A stretch of DNA of 64,000 bases, taken from NCBI RefSeq assembly GCF_000372725.1, contig NW_005201613.1, forward strand, positions 294,463 through 358,462. The letters are read 5' to 3'. The position numbers were made by a program, and so were the translations under genes. The notes beneath the pieces are model-generated. The model had not been told where the DNA came from and did not search any database. It was given only the letters and a program-made list of their open reading frames with translations. Position 1 is the stretch's first letter; the number at the start of each line of letters is the position of its first letter. The stretch is from Emiliania huxleyi CCMP1516 (lineage: Eukaryota > Haptophyta > Isochrysidales > Noelaerhabdaceae). Positions 49,691-60,214 of the stretch are shown here, one piece after another.

Positions 49691-51063
49691 ATGATCGCAG
49701 CGCTGACCACGGGCTCGTCGGCTGCGTACGTCCTGCCAGCACGTGCGTCCATGACACCCTCGCGCGCGGCTGTCTCCATGGAGGCACCCGTGTACTCGAC
49801 GGCGACCGGCCTCGAGGTCGCCTCGTGCCAGACCGAGTTTGTGAAGGAGCGGCTCTCGGTGCGCATCCCGCCACAATTGCGCGATCTGCGCAATTTCCTG
49901 ACACCATTTGCTCCCACAGGGCATGTCGCGCGGCATGGTCAACCACATCTTCGAGGAGGTCGACCGCGACGGCAACGGCGAGATCGACTACGAGGAGCTC
50001 GACATGCTCGCGCCGTACTTCTCCTCGGTGGCTTGGACGCCCGAGGTGAAGGCCGCGATGTTCACCGAGATGGACAAGGACGCGGGCGGATCGGTGTGCG
50101 CCGACGAGTTCTACGAGTGGATGATTGAGAGCGCGCAGCTCGAGGTGTCGGCGGAGGGCGTCACGAAGATGCGCCAGCGCGAGGAGCGGTTGAAGATCTC
50201 CACCGGCGACGTGCCGGCGCACCTGATGGAGATCATCGAGGAGTCGGGCGCGAAGACGATCGAGCAGAAGGTGACGCACGCGCTCCACTCGGGCTTCGAC
50301 CGCACGATCGCCGACCACTTCATCTCGTGCTACCTCCTCCTGAAGGAGTGGGGATGCCAGGAAGACGTCTGCGTCGCGGGCCTCCTCCACGCGTCGTACC
50401 GCCGCGGCGACGGCCTCCAGGCGGTGAAGCCGGCGGAGATGCGGCCGGTGTGGCAGGAGAAGCTCGGCGCCGGCGCCGAGGAGCTCATCTACCTCTTCCC
50501 CTCGGCGCACAAGACGGCGTACGCGTCGGACGGGCTGCTCCACGCGCCGCTCGGCTCGACGATCTCCTTCCCCGACCTCCTCGACGACGGGAAGACGATC
50601 ACGATCGACGACGCGCAGCGCGCGGCGCTCGCCGAGCTCGAGGTCGTCAACAGGTGCAGGCCGGCCACCGCCCGCGCCACCGCCGCCGCCTTCTCACCGC
50701 CCGTGCGCGCGCGAACGCAGCCACGACCAAAACTTCCTCTGCAACGACGACCCGGTGCAGAACCTGTGGCAGTTCTATCAGCACGTGACGATCATGCCGC
50801 TGCTCTCGGCGGGCGCGGCGGCGACGATCAAGACCTTCCAGCAACGGGCCTTCTGCGCGGGCGTGGACTGCTCCGACATCGTCAAGTGGCACGAGGGGCG
50901 CTTCGGCGAGGCGGGGCCCGACGCCAAGTGGCAGAAGCACATCGAGATGTTCAAGCCGGGCGGCCGGTACTACGACATCGAGAAGATTTTGCTGTCGTTC
51001 GTCGACGAGGACGGCTACACGGGCGACGGGTGCGACGCGTTGCCGTCCTACGAGAAGAAGTAG
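49691..51063 (+). CDS. EF-hand plus HD-like (DUF6817-type) protein with plastid/ER presequence
   Basis: Exons 49691-49858, 49920-50653, 50721-51063 (GT-AG introns; frames join), 414 residues. The N-terminus MIAALTTGSSAAYVLPARAS looks like a signal/transit peptide. Then an EF-hand pair: canonical loop 'DRDGNGEIDYEEL' and a second 'DKDAGGSVCADEF'. The main domain has 'KVTHALHSGFDRTIADHFIS', 'LLKEWGCQEDVCVAGLLHAS' and 'LFPSAHKTAYASD': an H...D/H-S HD-like layout as in DUF6817 proteins. Last exon 'FLCNDDPVQNLWQFYQHVTI', 'RYYDIEKILLSFVDEDGY'. A calcium-regulated enzyme or binding protein is inferred; catalysis is unproven because the HD pair is GLLHAS rather than HD. Confidence 0.7.
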
Positions 51064-53289
51064 GGGTGCGTCTCGCATCACGGGTGGGAGTGGGCAGGGA
51101 GGCGTCGGCGACATGTTACGGCGGAATAGCGAATACGGCGGAGTGGGCAGGGCCAGCATGTGGTGACGCCTCTAGGGATGCTCAACCGCCCCACGCCACG
51201 CCGCTTGCGGCGGTCCTTGGTGTCTGCTGTCTGGGGAGTGATCTGTCGGCGGTCAGTACGACCGATCAGGTTGGAGTTTTCTGATGGTTGGAGGGTCTAT
51301 CTGTGTGTACTCCTCGAGATCTCTCCAAATCTGCCCTCTAACCAACCGTAACCATTCGGTAAGTTGGTCCTAGCTGAGACTAGCGGAGCCGGAGCCCCGT
51401 TTCCGCACTGCTGCGCGGCGCACGGTGCCTCCGGGGGGCCCCGCGCCGGCCCAGAGAGTGAGGGCCGGCACGCGGGCTCCGCCGACGCTCTCGCAACGCG
51501 GGTCGCGCCGCGCGCCTCCCGGACGAAGCGTGTTGGTGCGCGACGGCGATCCTCGCCTGCGGGGAGCGGAGCACACGCGTCGGATGGCGAGGGCAGCACA
51601 AATATTGCACTCATGTCCCAGTATGGCAGCAGCCGGACGGGTTGGGTGGCGTGAGGGCAGGGTGGTGAGGATGATCCACAGATCTCGCTGAAAATGGCCG
51701 TGTCCTTCCCGGGGGAGGCAGGCGAGCACGCACCTCGCGTCCGAGCGCGAGTCGACGAGTGGTCGCCGAGAGATCGCCGAACCACGTTTCGAGTGCGCGC
51801 GCACACAGCACAGCTGCGGGTTGTAACTCGACTGCCGATCGCGCGTGCGGGATGTAAATGCAGCTCGCTGGCGCCAGTGCACGGTGGCAGGGACTGGAGG
51901 CTCGGCCGAAGGGGAAGAGCAGTCCTCAATCGTCACGTGGAGGTCGCTGGGCTGGATCCATCGAACTGCCACACACCTGGAGCGGAGGCACATCAGGTCT
52001 TGCGGCACGCTCTCCGACAGATGCATGCCTTTTGAGCAAGCCCACGCGCCTCCACCGTCGCGTAGTATGCCAGCGGCACGCCGGTACGCCGACGAGTCGT
52101 GCGCGCTCGGCAGTAATCGGCGTTGAGACTGCCTAGCGCGCACATCGAGAGCGGCGAGTTGTGTTGCCGCGAGGAATCCTGCTCGAAGATGGGGTCCGAG
52201 CGGCGCCTGATCGCATGGGATGGATCAGTGGGGCTATCACGTGGGTACTAGGCCTGCTCAGTCAGGAGTTGGCGAGTGTGTGGGAGATTCACGCCCGTCG
52301 CTCAACGTCTGTTGAAAAACTGTTCGCTGAGCAAGCTCACGGTCGAGCGGGCTTGACGCGCGCTTCAGGATAGCAAGAGGCGTGCCCACTCCCCTGAGGA
52401 GCGTGCGGGCACGCCTGGGAATCGATGTGGAGCGACCATGGACTGGGATGACAGCCGGCGAAGCGCTGCCAAAGCGTCCGATTCGGCGCTGCAGCTTCAC
52501 GGCGGAGGCTGTGAAGTCGCGGCATCGAGTTCAACCTGAGCGCACGCACGCACCGTGCTGGGGAGGAGTTGGCCTGCGAGCGGCGAGCGCTCCCGAGCGC
52601 GCGGCGCCCCGTTCTGGCCATCTTGCGCTTTACCACCACAAAATCGCCTCCATTTTGCGCGCCTCCGGTGTGGCAGGTCTAGCCGGGCCCGATTCGTGGT
52701 ACTTTTGATGTTTGCGCGCCGGATCTCGACTCCGCCGTACTGCGGTGCGTCCCAAAGCAAAACTTGTGGCAGAGGGGCCAGATTGGCCGATTTATAACGA
52801 CGAGACAGCGTCTGAAGGCTATTTTGCCGCGACACCGATACGCGGTTGAGGGCCCGCGGTTGTGGCTAGTGGAGGGTGCTGTACAATCCGAGGGCGTTCC
52901 CATGGCCTCACGGGCCCGGTCGACGATCGTGGCTCAAAAAATCAAAAAGTACCATCCGTGGGGGCGAGATTTTTAACTGTCTAGCTCGATTTTGACCCAG
53001 GACTAGACAGAACGGCCCCAAATCGGCCCGGAACCGACCCGTGGGCCCGTCTGCCGCACCCAGCTCCGCCGGGAGGGGCGCGCGCCGTTCCCCGCGGCTC
53101 GGGCGGGCCACGCAGACGCGGCGGGAGAGCTTCCCGTGCCCTGTGAGAGCCGCCACACCGCCTCAAATAGGTCCCAAAGTGGGGTTTGCCTCAGGTGTTG
53201 TCACTTGAGCCTCTATGATTCGTAGACCATCTGCGCAGCGCCTCGGAGAGGCGCGCAGGAGGCGCGCTTTGTACTCGGGTTTGGATGGT
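51064..53289. other. Gene-poor region
   Basis: No domain or conserved exon recognised on either strand, although long open frames occur because of high GC. Near 51118 GTTACGGCGGAATAGCGAATACGG echoes the metH intron at 45727-45917. Confidence 0.4.
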
Positions 53290-53391
53290 AGCGGGGGGCC
53301 CCGCCGGAGGCTGGTTACTGATCATCTGTCTCGCGTCCACCCATACCGCGTTGGTGTCCAGTCCGAGCCTGGCTGTTCTTCACCTTCCTAC
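53290..53391 (+). repeat. Repeat R5 copy 2 followed by best-preserved R2 copy
   Basis: 53290-53324 matches 27957-27991; 53333-53391 matches 3405-3463 and 34838-34868. The R2 copy here is uninterrupted at GCGTCCACCCATACC, the site that carries the MITE at 2922-3402. Confidence 0.75.
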
Positions 53392-54830
53392 GGGGTGTGG
53401 ACCCTGAGTTGGACAGGGGTTGTGCGCTGGGCCCTCCTGCTCGGCTCCAGCCAGTAGACAAGTCTTGTCATCAACAGAGTAGAAGGATCTGACCTCGATG
53501 TGACCAAGCGCTGGTAGCGTGGTTTAACCTCACACCCACGGTCTCACAGTGTGCCGGCAGTCGTCGAGCAGTGTCGCTCACACAAGCCGCAGCACAAGTG
53601 ACTGAGGGCCAGTGAGGGCGAGCCCATCGCTGTCACAGCTGTGGCAGCCGCACAGTAGGCTGTGCCAACTGTGCAGAGCGTGTGAGCAGCAGAGGAGCTG
53701 CTCTCCAAGCTTCAGGCGCAAAGAGATGCGTGCCACCGAAAGCGCTGTCGAGGTTCGCCGAGCGCGGCGAAATCCGGGGACGCCGTCACCGACGAGCGCG
53801 TTGGACTTTTCACTCCGGACAAAGACGGGGACACGGCGGACGGTGCGGGGTGTGTCCCCGTCATAGCGGCGAGGCGCGGGACCGTCTGTGGCGAGGTGGG
53901 TCGCGTCCCCGGATTTTGTTCACGGGCCACACCCTTCACATGTACATGTTTTAGGTGTATTGTTGGCAAAACATGTACTCTAACCTACGGCTTTAACCTA
54001 GAACGGACAAGGGGGGCGGGCGTCGTCGTCCCTCGCAACCAGCTAGGGCCTGTGGGCCCTGGGGGCCCTGGGGGATCCCGCGTGACGTGTTTGACAGAAT
54101 TTGACTTAATGGATTATGCAAATTAAAACAGACGCCCACTGAGGAGCCTCCTGGCCCGACGGCAGGCCGAACATGTGGGACATCACTTACGGGTCCTCAC
54201 ACCTCAGTCTCTGATCTATCTCTCCCCCCCTCCGCTACCGCTAGGCGCATAAGGCGCAGACGCGCCACTCTCTGATCGGCGCGCTCTCTTTCTGGTGGGC
54301 GGGCGCGAGGCGCATGCCTCGTCACCCTCCCCCGCTACCCAGCCTCTCTCTACCCTACTCTCTCTACCCAGCCTCTCTCGACATGAGCTCCACCTACTCC
54401 GCCTCTGCCCTCGCAACATGACCTACCCCGCTCTCTCTGCCATCGCAACATGGGCTTGCCTACCCCGCCTCTGCCCTCTCGACATTGCCTCGCCGCTTGT
54501 GCAAAGTGCGCGCGCCTCGGCAGGCAGCGTGCCGAGGCAGCGCAGTCTGCGGGAGCGCCTCGATGCCGCGCCGTCTCGGCGCGCCCCCCCGCGGCGCATG
54601 TCGAACCCTCGAGGATGCTCCGCGGGCGTGCGCCGCCTCCTCAGGCGCTGCCATACGCGCCCATCTCGTACCGCGGCAGCTTGTGCCGCTCCGACCGGTC
54701 GTGCCCTCCCCGCTCGCCCCACCCCTCGCCCGCCCGCTCGCCCTCCGATCCGCGCCGGTCGCCGCGCGCGCCGTAGGCGGAGCGGCCGCGGCTGGCGCTG
54801 TCGCGGTGCCGGCTGTCACGCGGCCGGCTG
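53392..54830. other. Gene-poor region
   Basis: No gene supported. GGGGACACGG / CCCCGTC words recur at 53790-53920. CTCTCTCTACC-type repeats lie at 54330-54400. Confidence 0.4.
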
Positions 54831-57312
54831 TCATGTAGATGATGAGCCTTCGGCGCGAACTTCCCACCACCCCAATGCCGAGGACGCCGCGACACCCATT
54901 GCGACACCAGTGCTAGTGGCGGTGGCGGCAACGCGGGACGCGAGGGGCGACAAGCCATTCTCGCCCGGGAGGGTGCGGCACAGGTGCTGAAGCGGTGTCT
55001 TGGCGCGCTTCCGACTTTGTGTCGACTCGCCGACGCCGCACTCGCATAGGGACTGCGCGGTGGGTCGGGCAGGGGAGGCCACGGTTATCAGGCCGCGAGG
55101 CGTGTCTGACGCTCTCGCTGCCATCTCACGGGCGATCTCGGCGCAATCTCGGCGAGGCCTCGCCTCCTCGACAAGGCGCACGAACTGGGACGAGGAGAGG
55201 CCGCCGCCGCTGTGCCGCACCAGCCTGCCTAGCCCCACCTGCTCCAACCCGCTCATGAGCTCCGCCTCATCGACTACGCCATCGCCGTTGACGTCGATCG
55301 CGTCAAAGTACCGCTGCAGCACCGGCCGCAGCGCGGCGCGGGCGGCGTCACCGCGCCCCGAGCGGATCAGGCTCGACTGCGAGAGAGTCCACTCCACCAG
55401 CTCCTCCGCGGGCGACACTTGCGGGCGCGCCCCCCGCCGTGAACTGGCTGAGGTGCCCACCCAGCCTGTGAGGCTCTCCTCTCTCAGGCTGTCCGGCCGC
55501 GCCGCCTGCGGCACCAACTCTCCGACGCCGTTCGCGAAATAGTCTGCGACGTCCGAAGGGTAGTGGCGCTGGGCGTCGAGATTGTGGCAGCCGCTCAAAA
55601 CCAAGCACGTGCGGAAGCCGGCGGAGAGGCCTGGGGGGGAGGGGGGGGGGGTATGCCACGGTGCAGAGACGCCACGAGGGGTTAGTGCTCGAGCCGGCAG
55701 AGGCCACCGAGGCCATGATTTCAGGGTGCAATGTTTTGCTTACTACTACACGCGGAGCGCAGCGACGCCTGCGCGGATGTCGGTGTCGAAGCGGTCGCCC
55801 ACCATGCAGATTGTGGACGGGTCTCCGTCGTGGCCCTGGGCGACGAGCATCTGCCGCGCCCGCTCCATCATGTACTCGCCGCCCCTGTTGCCGCCCTTGC
55901 CCGCGCACGCGACCGACTCGCTGCCCGCAGGGTACATCAGCGTGCGCATCATCCCGGCGAACATCCCGGGCCTATGTTTAGCCATTCGAGACGTGGTGAG
56001 AGGGTGTCGCTCGTTCATGTACAGTTGCTTGCTACTGCCGGGCCCGGGCAGCGGGAAGACGAGGCCGGGGTGGTCCGGGTCGACGGAGGGGTTGTACGCG
56101 TCGTCCGCTGTGTAGACGAGCTGCGCGCCGTGCGAGAGCAGGAAGCCTGCTCGAGGGTTAGGGTCGGGGGCGAGAGGGTGTGTGTGTGGGGGGGGGGGGG
56201 GGGGGGCGTTAGAGCAGGCCGAAAGCCTGCAATCTTGATGACCTCGAAGCTCCAGTCCTTGGTCTCTGAGCCGGAGCCGCCCACCTCGCCGTCGTGAAAG
56301 AACACGACCCACACCGCCTTTGATGCAGTGTGCCGGCAGAGCGCCTGGTGCGCCGCCCACGCCTTGGCCTCGCCAGCCGACAGCGAGGTGCGCACGTCCC
56401 ACGTCCCAACCAGCGCCGCGCCCTCGGCGCCGCCGCGCGAGAGGAGGTCCTCGCGCCACGTGCCGCTGCCGCCGGACACGACGAAGAGACGCGCGCCGCG
56501 GGGCACCTCCTTGAGCAGGTAGTCGACCTGTGTCTCCGCGGCGGTGAGGATGCACGAGAGGGGCACCTAAGGCAAGGTGTGGTAGACTTCGCAACTCCAG
56601 GGAGCCCCAGGACGGCATTCAAGGCGGCGCACCTTTTTCTCGCTGAGCTCAAACGGCGGCGAGCCGAACTTCTTCTGCACGCCGCCCGAATTCTTGGCGC
56701 CCGTGTTGGAGAGGAAGACGTGCGGCGTACGCGAGGCATTCAACCAGTCATAAAAGGCGGCGGCACCGGGGAGGAGGCCCTCGGGTTCGTACATCGTCCT
56801 ATTCGGAGGGCCGTGAGTCCGAGAGGTGCCAATTGTGGCCTCCTCCGCCGCCCCACTGCGACTCTCCCGTCCAGGTCAATGAGGAAGCCACGGATGGGCG
56901 AGCGATCAGGGTACTCGGCCGGAGTCCCGGAACGGACAGGGGGCGCAGGAGCCCGCCCCCCGCCCCAAGGCCTCGCAACGATTGCGGAGGATGAGTATTC
57001 GGAGAGATAGTCGTGGTGCGCCCCGTCGCCCGCGCTCGGGCTCTGAGCCGCCGCACTTTCTCCCGCGCTGGCGGCGCAGCAGGGACTCGTGACGGTGTCC
57101 GGCATCCGCTGCGCCACGCTGAGCATCTGGATAATCTCGGTCAACTCGCTTATCGGCGCGTTCCCGGCGTTGACTGCCGAGATCAGCGCCTGGGCCGCCA
57201 CGCGCAGCTGGTCTCGACTGTCTTCTCGCTGCGCCTGGTCCAACTGGTCCAATACTGGCTCGCTGCGCGTGCGAACGTGCCGACGAAAACTGGGAAGGGA
57301 GATGCGCCGCAT
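54831..57312 (-). CDS. HAD-superfamily (NagD/phosphoglycolate-phosphatase-like) phosphatase fused to EF-hand domain
   Basis: ATG 57312 (MRRISLPSFRRHVRTRSEPV). Motif I 'RGFLIDLDG|TMYEPEGLL' (DxDGT) is split by a GA-AG intron (56866-56799); 'HVFLSNTGAKNSGGVQKK' is motif II (SN); motif III/IV is 'DGDPSTICMVGDRFDTDIRA'. Further segments: 'AAETQVDYLLKEVPRGARLF', 'GFLLSHGAQLVYTADDAYNP', 'MFAGMMRTLMYPAGSE', 'GFRTCLVLSGCHNLDAQRHY' 'VADYFANGVGELVP'. After the HAD domain a C-terminal EF-hand 'DVNGDGVVDEAELMSGLEQ' and tail end at 54831. At least six exons; other introns begin GTGCGCC (near 56630), GC (near 56225 and 56045) and GT (near 55755). Dephosphorylates a small phosphate such as 2-phosphoglycolate (family knowledge); calcium control is inferred. 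Confidence 0.8.
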
Positions 57313-57705
57313 GGAGGCACAAACAAGGTGAATTTGGAAAGTGACGAAGGGCGCCGTCCACAGCCATGGAACGCGCTGCGTTCGGTCCGCTTCGCGTGCG
57401 GCCACGCGCTGTACTGCGAGACGTGTGCGCCGCGCGTGCTGGAGCGCGACAGCAACTGCCCGGCCTGCCGCCAGCCGGCGCTGCCCATCGCCGCAACTGG
57501 GCGGCTGGTGGCGGCGCAGACGACGTTTGTCCACCAGCCGCCCTCGCGCCCCGCGCCCCAGGCTCAGCCCGTGGGCGCCACGGCGGCGGTCGGTGGGCGA
57601 GGCGGGCGAGGGGGGCGCAGTGGGCGAGGCGGGCGAGGGGGGCGTGGACGTGGCGGGCGCGGTGGGCGGGGCGGGCGGGGCGCGGGGCGCGGCGGCTCTG
57701 CTTAA
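57313..57705 (+). CDS. RING-finger fragment with RGG tail
   Basis: In frame 'LRSVRFACGHALYCETCAPR'-'VLERDSNCPACRQPALPIAA', the CGHxxxCxxC...CPxCR half of a C3HC4 RING, then a GGRGGRGGRSGRGG-type tail to the stop at 57705. The first CxxC pair is not found upstream, where the opposite-strand HAD gene starts (57312), so the first exon is missing or the gene is truncated. E3 ubiquitin-ligase type if complete. Confidence 0.5.
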   Translation, partial: GGTNKVNLESDEGRRPQPWNALRSVRFACGHALYCETCAPRVLERDSNCPACRQPALPIAATGRLVAAQTTFVHQPPSRPAPQAQPVGATAAVGGRGGRGGRSGRGGRGGRGRGGRGGRGGRGAGRGGSA

Positions 57706-57913
57706 AGCCGTAGTGTTGGTTTTAGTTCCTCTTTTACTTCCCATGGTTCATGACTCTCAGTACGACCAGACGTCGTGGTCAGGGCGCGAATACATGGATG
57801 CCGTTTGCGCTGCAGCGACTGTCGGTGCAGCTCTGGTGTCTGGACAGCGCTCGCGGACGAGGTTAGCGCGCCATTGCCCATTGGTGCACGGCGTCCTCAC
57901 AGACACACAGAGC

Positions 57914-57975
57914 ACAGCCTTGTTATGAGAAGAAAATACGTCCTATGGCGCTATGCGCTGGTCTGTGAGAGGTTG
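57914..57975 (+). repeat. Dispersed repeat R3, copy 2
   Basis: Contains GAGAAGAAAATACGTCCTAT and GGTCTGTGAGAGGTT, matching 30412-30472 and the complement of 32644-32705. Confidence 0.75.
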
Positions 57976-58459
57976 ACATCACCGTTGTCAACGCCGTCGT
58001 AGCGACCAACAGGGTCCAAGACCTTGCGGCGAAGTACAACGGCTACAACGCACCAGTCGGAGGCATCAAGTGCCCCATTGACGGCTGCAACCACACCCTT
58101 CCCGGATCGGCGACACCTCGCCGAGCACTGCGCTGCCGCTCACCCATCCTCCGCCGACACCGACGATGCGCTAGCCGACCACGCTTTCCACCGATGCGAC
58201 ATCTGCAGCGGGGTGTTCTGCGTGCTCCCGCGACCAACCCAGAATGGGAACTCAGGCTGGCTGAACCATTGCACGAGCGGCGACATCACGCGCAGGACTG
58301 CTCACAAAGAATTGCAGATCGCGGCCAAGACGTGGAAGGAGGCGGAGAAACGAGCGCGGTCTGCGGTCGCCGCTCGCGCCAAGCCGGGCACCCTCGGCTC
58401 CTGCCTCCCCTGCTGCGCCCCCGCCCCCATCCCCGCCCCCGCCCCCTCTGGCAGCCCCC
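57976..58459 (+). pseudogene. Zinc-finger-like gene fragment with frameshift
   Basis: 'VVNAVVATNRVQDLAAKYNG'-'APVGGIKCPIDGCNHTLP' runs in one frame to about 58100, and 'DRRHLAEHCAAAHPSSADTD'-'HRCDICSGVFCVL' follows in another. Joined they would give a C2H2-type unit (CPIDGC...HLAEHCAAAH) and a second C..C pair. A one-base change near 58100 separates them. It begins right after repeat R3, which may have cut off the 5' part. Function unknown. Confidence 0.45.
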
Positions 58460-59002
58460 ATGGTGGAGCTGAGCTGCGATTTTGAGGTCGGAACTTGCGC
58501 CTGGACCGACACCGCGCCGGACGGGTACTCTTGGTGGCGCACGATCGGAGGCACGGGATCGTCCAACACAGGCCCGAGCGGCGACCACGCCACTGGCTTG
58601 GGCTACTATCTCTACACCGAGGCCAGTAGTCGCTTCAACAAGCTGCACCAGCTCGAGAGCCCGCTCTTCTCGCTCCAGCAGAAAGCCACCCTCTCCTTCT
58701 TCTACCACATGTACGGCTCGGACATGGGCACCCTCTCCTTCGAGGCCTACAACAGCGAGACGGGCTGGTCGTCGCTCTGGAGCAGGGCTGGCGACCAGGG
58801 CAATAGCTGGCTCGACGCGGCAGTCGTCCTGCCCGCCTCGACGACGCAGGTGCGCTTCAACGGCCGGACGGGACCGGGCTACAGGTCGGACATGGCGCTG
58901 GACGACATCTCCTTCTCGCAGTTTGCGCCTCCGTCTTCCCTCCCGCACGTCCAAAGGCACTCCCCGCGCACGCCCTGTTGTCGTCTCTGCAGTAGACCGT
59001 GA
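58460..59002 (+). CDS. MAM-domain protein fragment
   Basis: 'CDFEVGTCAWTDTAPDGYSW', 'TGPSGDHATGLGYYLYTEAS', 'LESPLFSLQQKATLSFFYHM' 'YGSDMGTLSFEAY', 'LWSRAGDQGNSWLDAAVVLP', 'VRFNGRTGPGYRSDMALDDI' follow the MAM domain consensus end to end (about 150 residues), an extracellular adhesion/receptor module. No signal peptide precedes it; ATG 58460 directly begins the domain, so this is probably an internal exon or a partial gene. The tail after 'ALDDISFSQF' is not MAM-like. Confidence 0.65.
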   Translation: MVELSCDFEVGTCAWTDTAPDGYSWWRTIGGTGSSNTGPSGDHATGLGYYLYTEASSRFNKLHQLESPLFSLQQKATLSFFYHMYGSDMGTLSFEAYNSETGWSSLWSRAGDQGNSWLDAAVVLPASTTQVRFNGRTGPGYRSDMALDDISFSQFAPPSSLPHVQRHSPRTPCCRLCSRP

Positions 59003-59340
59003 ACTGCACAGTAGAACCTCCGCGGCCGAAAGCTTCTGAGTTGTACCCCGTCACCGGGTTGCCACGGAGCGCGGTGAAGTCTTCCCCATCGATCTCGAAA
59101 TACTTTAAATTTGGGTGATCTGCGAACTCACCCCACATCTCGATTTCGCCGCTCTCGCCGCGAACGCTCGAGAACCTCTTCTATCACGTCCCAGCGGAGG
59201 TTGACATAGCCTGCTGTTGCGCAGTCCTTCAGCACGACAGTCTCGCCCTCGCCAATTCTCTTCCTCCCAATGTCTTCTGAGCAGATGACGTCGGCGATCA
59301 CCACAGACAGCGAGAGCAGCAGGATTGCTGCCGCTCTCAT
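58857..59340 (-). CDS. Small secreted protein, unknown, apparent frameshift or intron
   Basis: ATG 59340: signal peptide MRAAAILLLSLSVVIADVIC, then 'SEDIGRKRIGEGETVVLKDC' and 'GYVNLRWDVIEEVLE'; the sequence continues one frame over as 'VRGESGEIEMWGEFADHPNL', 'KYFEIDGEDFTALRGNPVTG'. The change of frame at about 59170 has no room for an intron, so a one-base indel is likely. The 3' end overlaps the opposite-strand MAM fragment and its true end is unclear. No family recognised. Confidence 0.4.
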
Positions 59341-60214
59341 TCTACAGCAAGAGTAGTTCGATGTGCGCCCCCTGCCGGCAGGCGAGATGCGACGAGCTAA
59401 ATACTTTGTGCAACCTGGGTAACGAAAGCGAACGGCGGGCGGATCAACCACACTCCACACACTCCACACAATCGAGCGGGCTTCATAAAACGGACAGCAG
59501 GCAGAGATGACACCCTGCAGGCGCCCCCCTCTGTGGGGTCTGGCGGGGGGACGACGCGTGGCCGTGAGCCCAACGGCCGTGGCGCGAGCGCGTGGGGCGT
59601 GGGGTGGTCCTCCCGCGCCACTGTTGCTTGCCGGGCCATCAACGACGCGCGGAGGGATTTTACTTTGTTCCGTGTATTGTTCTGTGTGAAAATCTCAAAC
59701 CCATCCTAGTACGCGCGCCGCGCTCCGTCCGGTCGTGCAGACTGCAGATAAAGCAGCCTCCCGGCATAGGCGTCTATTTGTGAGCGTCTTTCTATTTGAG
59801 TGGAAAGAGAGAAAAGAGACGTTACGGCTGGGGACACGTTAGTGACGACGTCGTTACGCTAACGGCTGCGACGACACTAACCTGTGTGCAGTGTGGCACT
59901 GTGTGTAGTATATGTACGTTTTTTCGGCGAGGGGTCGAGCTATAATGGCGTGACGTGCTCAGCGCAATGTCTGAACGGACGTTTTGCTGGCGCAATCGCA
60001 CTCCTGATACCGTTTGGTGCCCCTGAGGCTGAGCGCAAATCCGCACAAGACGGCAACCCCGTTGCAGAGCCAGAGGAATTTGCCTCGGCAAGCCCCCGAG
60101 ACCCAGACTCTTGCCGTGGTATTGCCACCCATGCATCCAGGGGTGGCGTTGATGATGCCACGCGTGCAGGCCGTGCGGCTGTGTTGCCTAGTCAGCGCGA
60201 TCTCGCATCATCCC
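59341..60214. other. Intergenic; nothing recognised
   Basis: No gene, RNA or repeat family identified. Confidence 0.4.

Noticed and set aside
51297-51929. 210-codon minus frame in the gene-poor region
   Set aside because: Composition is Arg/Ser/Pro-rich, the overlapping frames are equally long, and no domain is visible.
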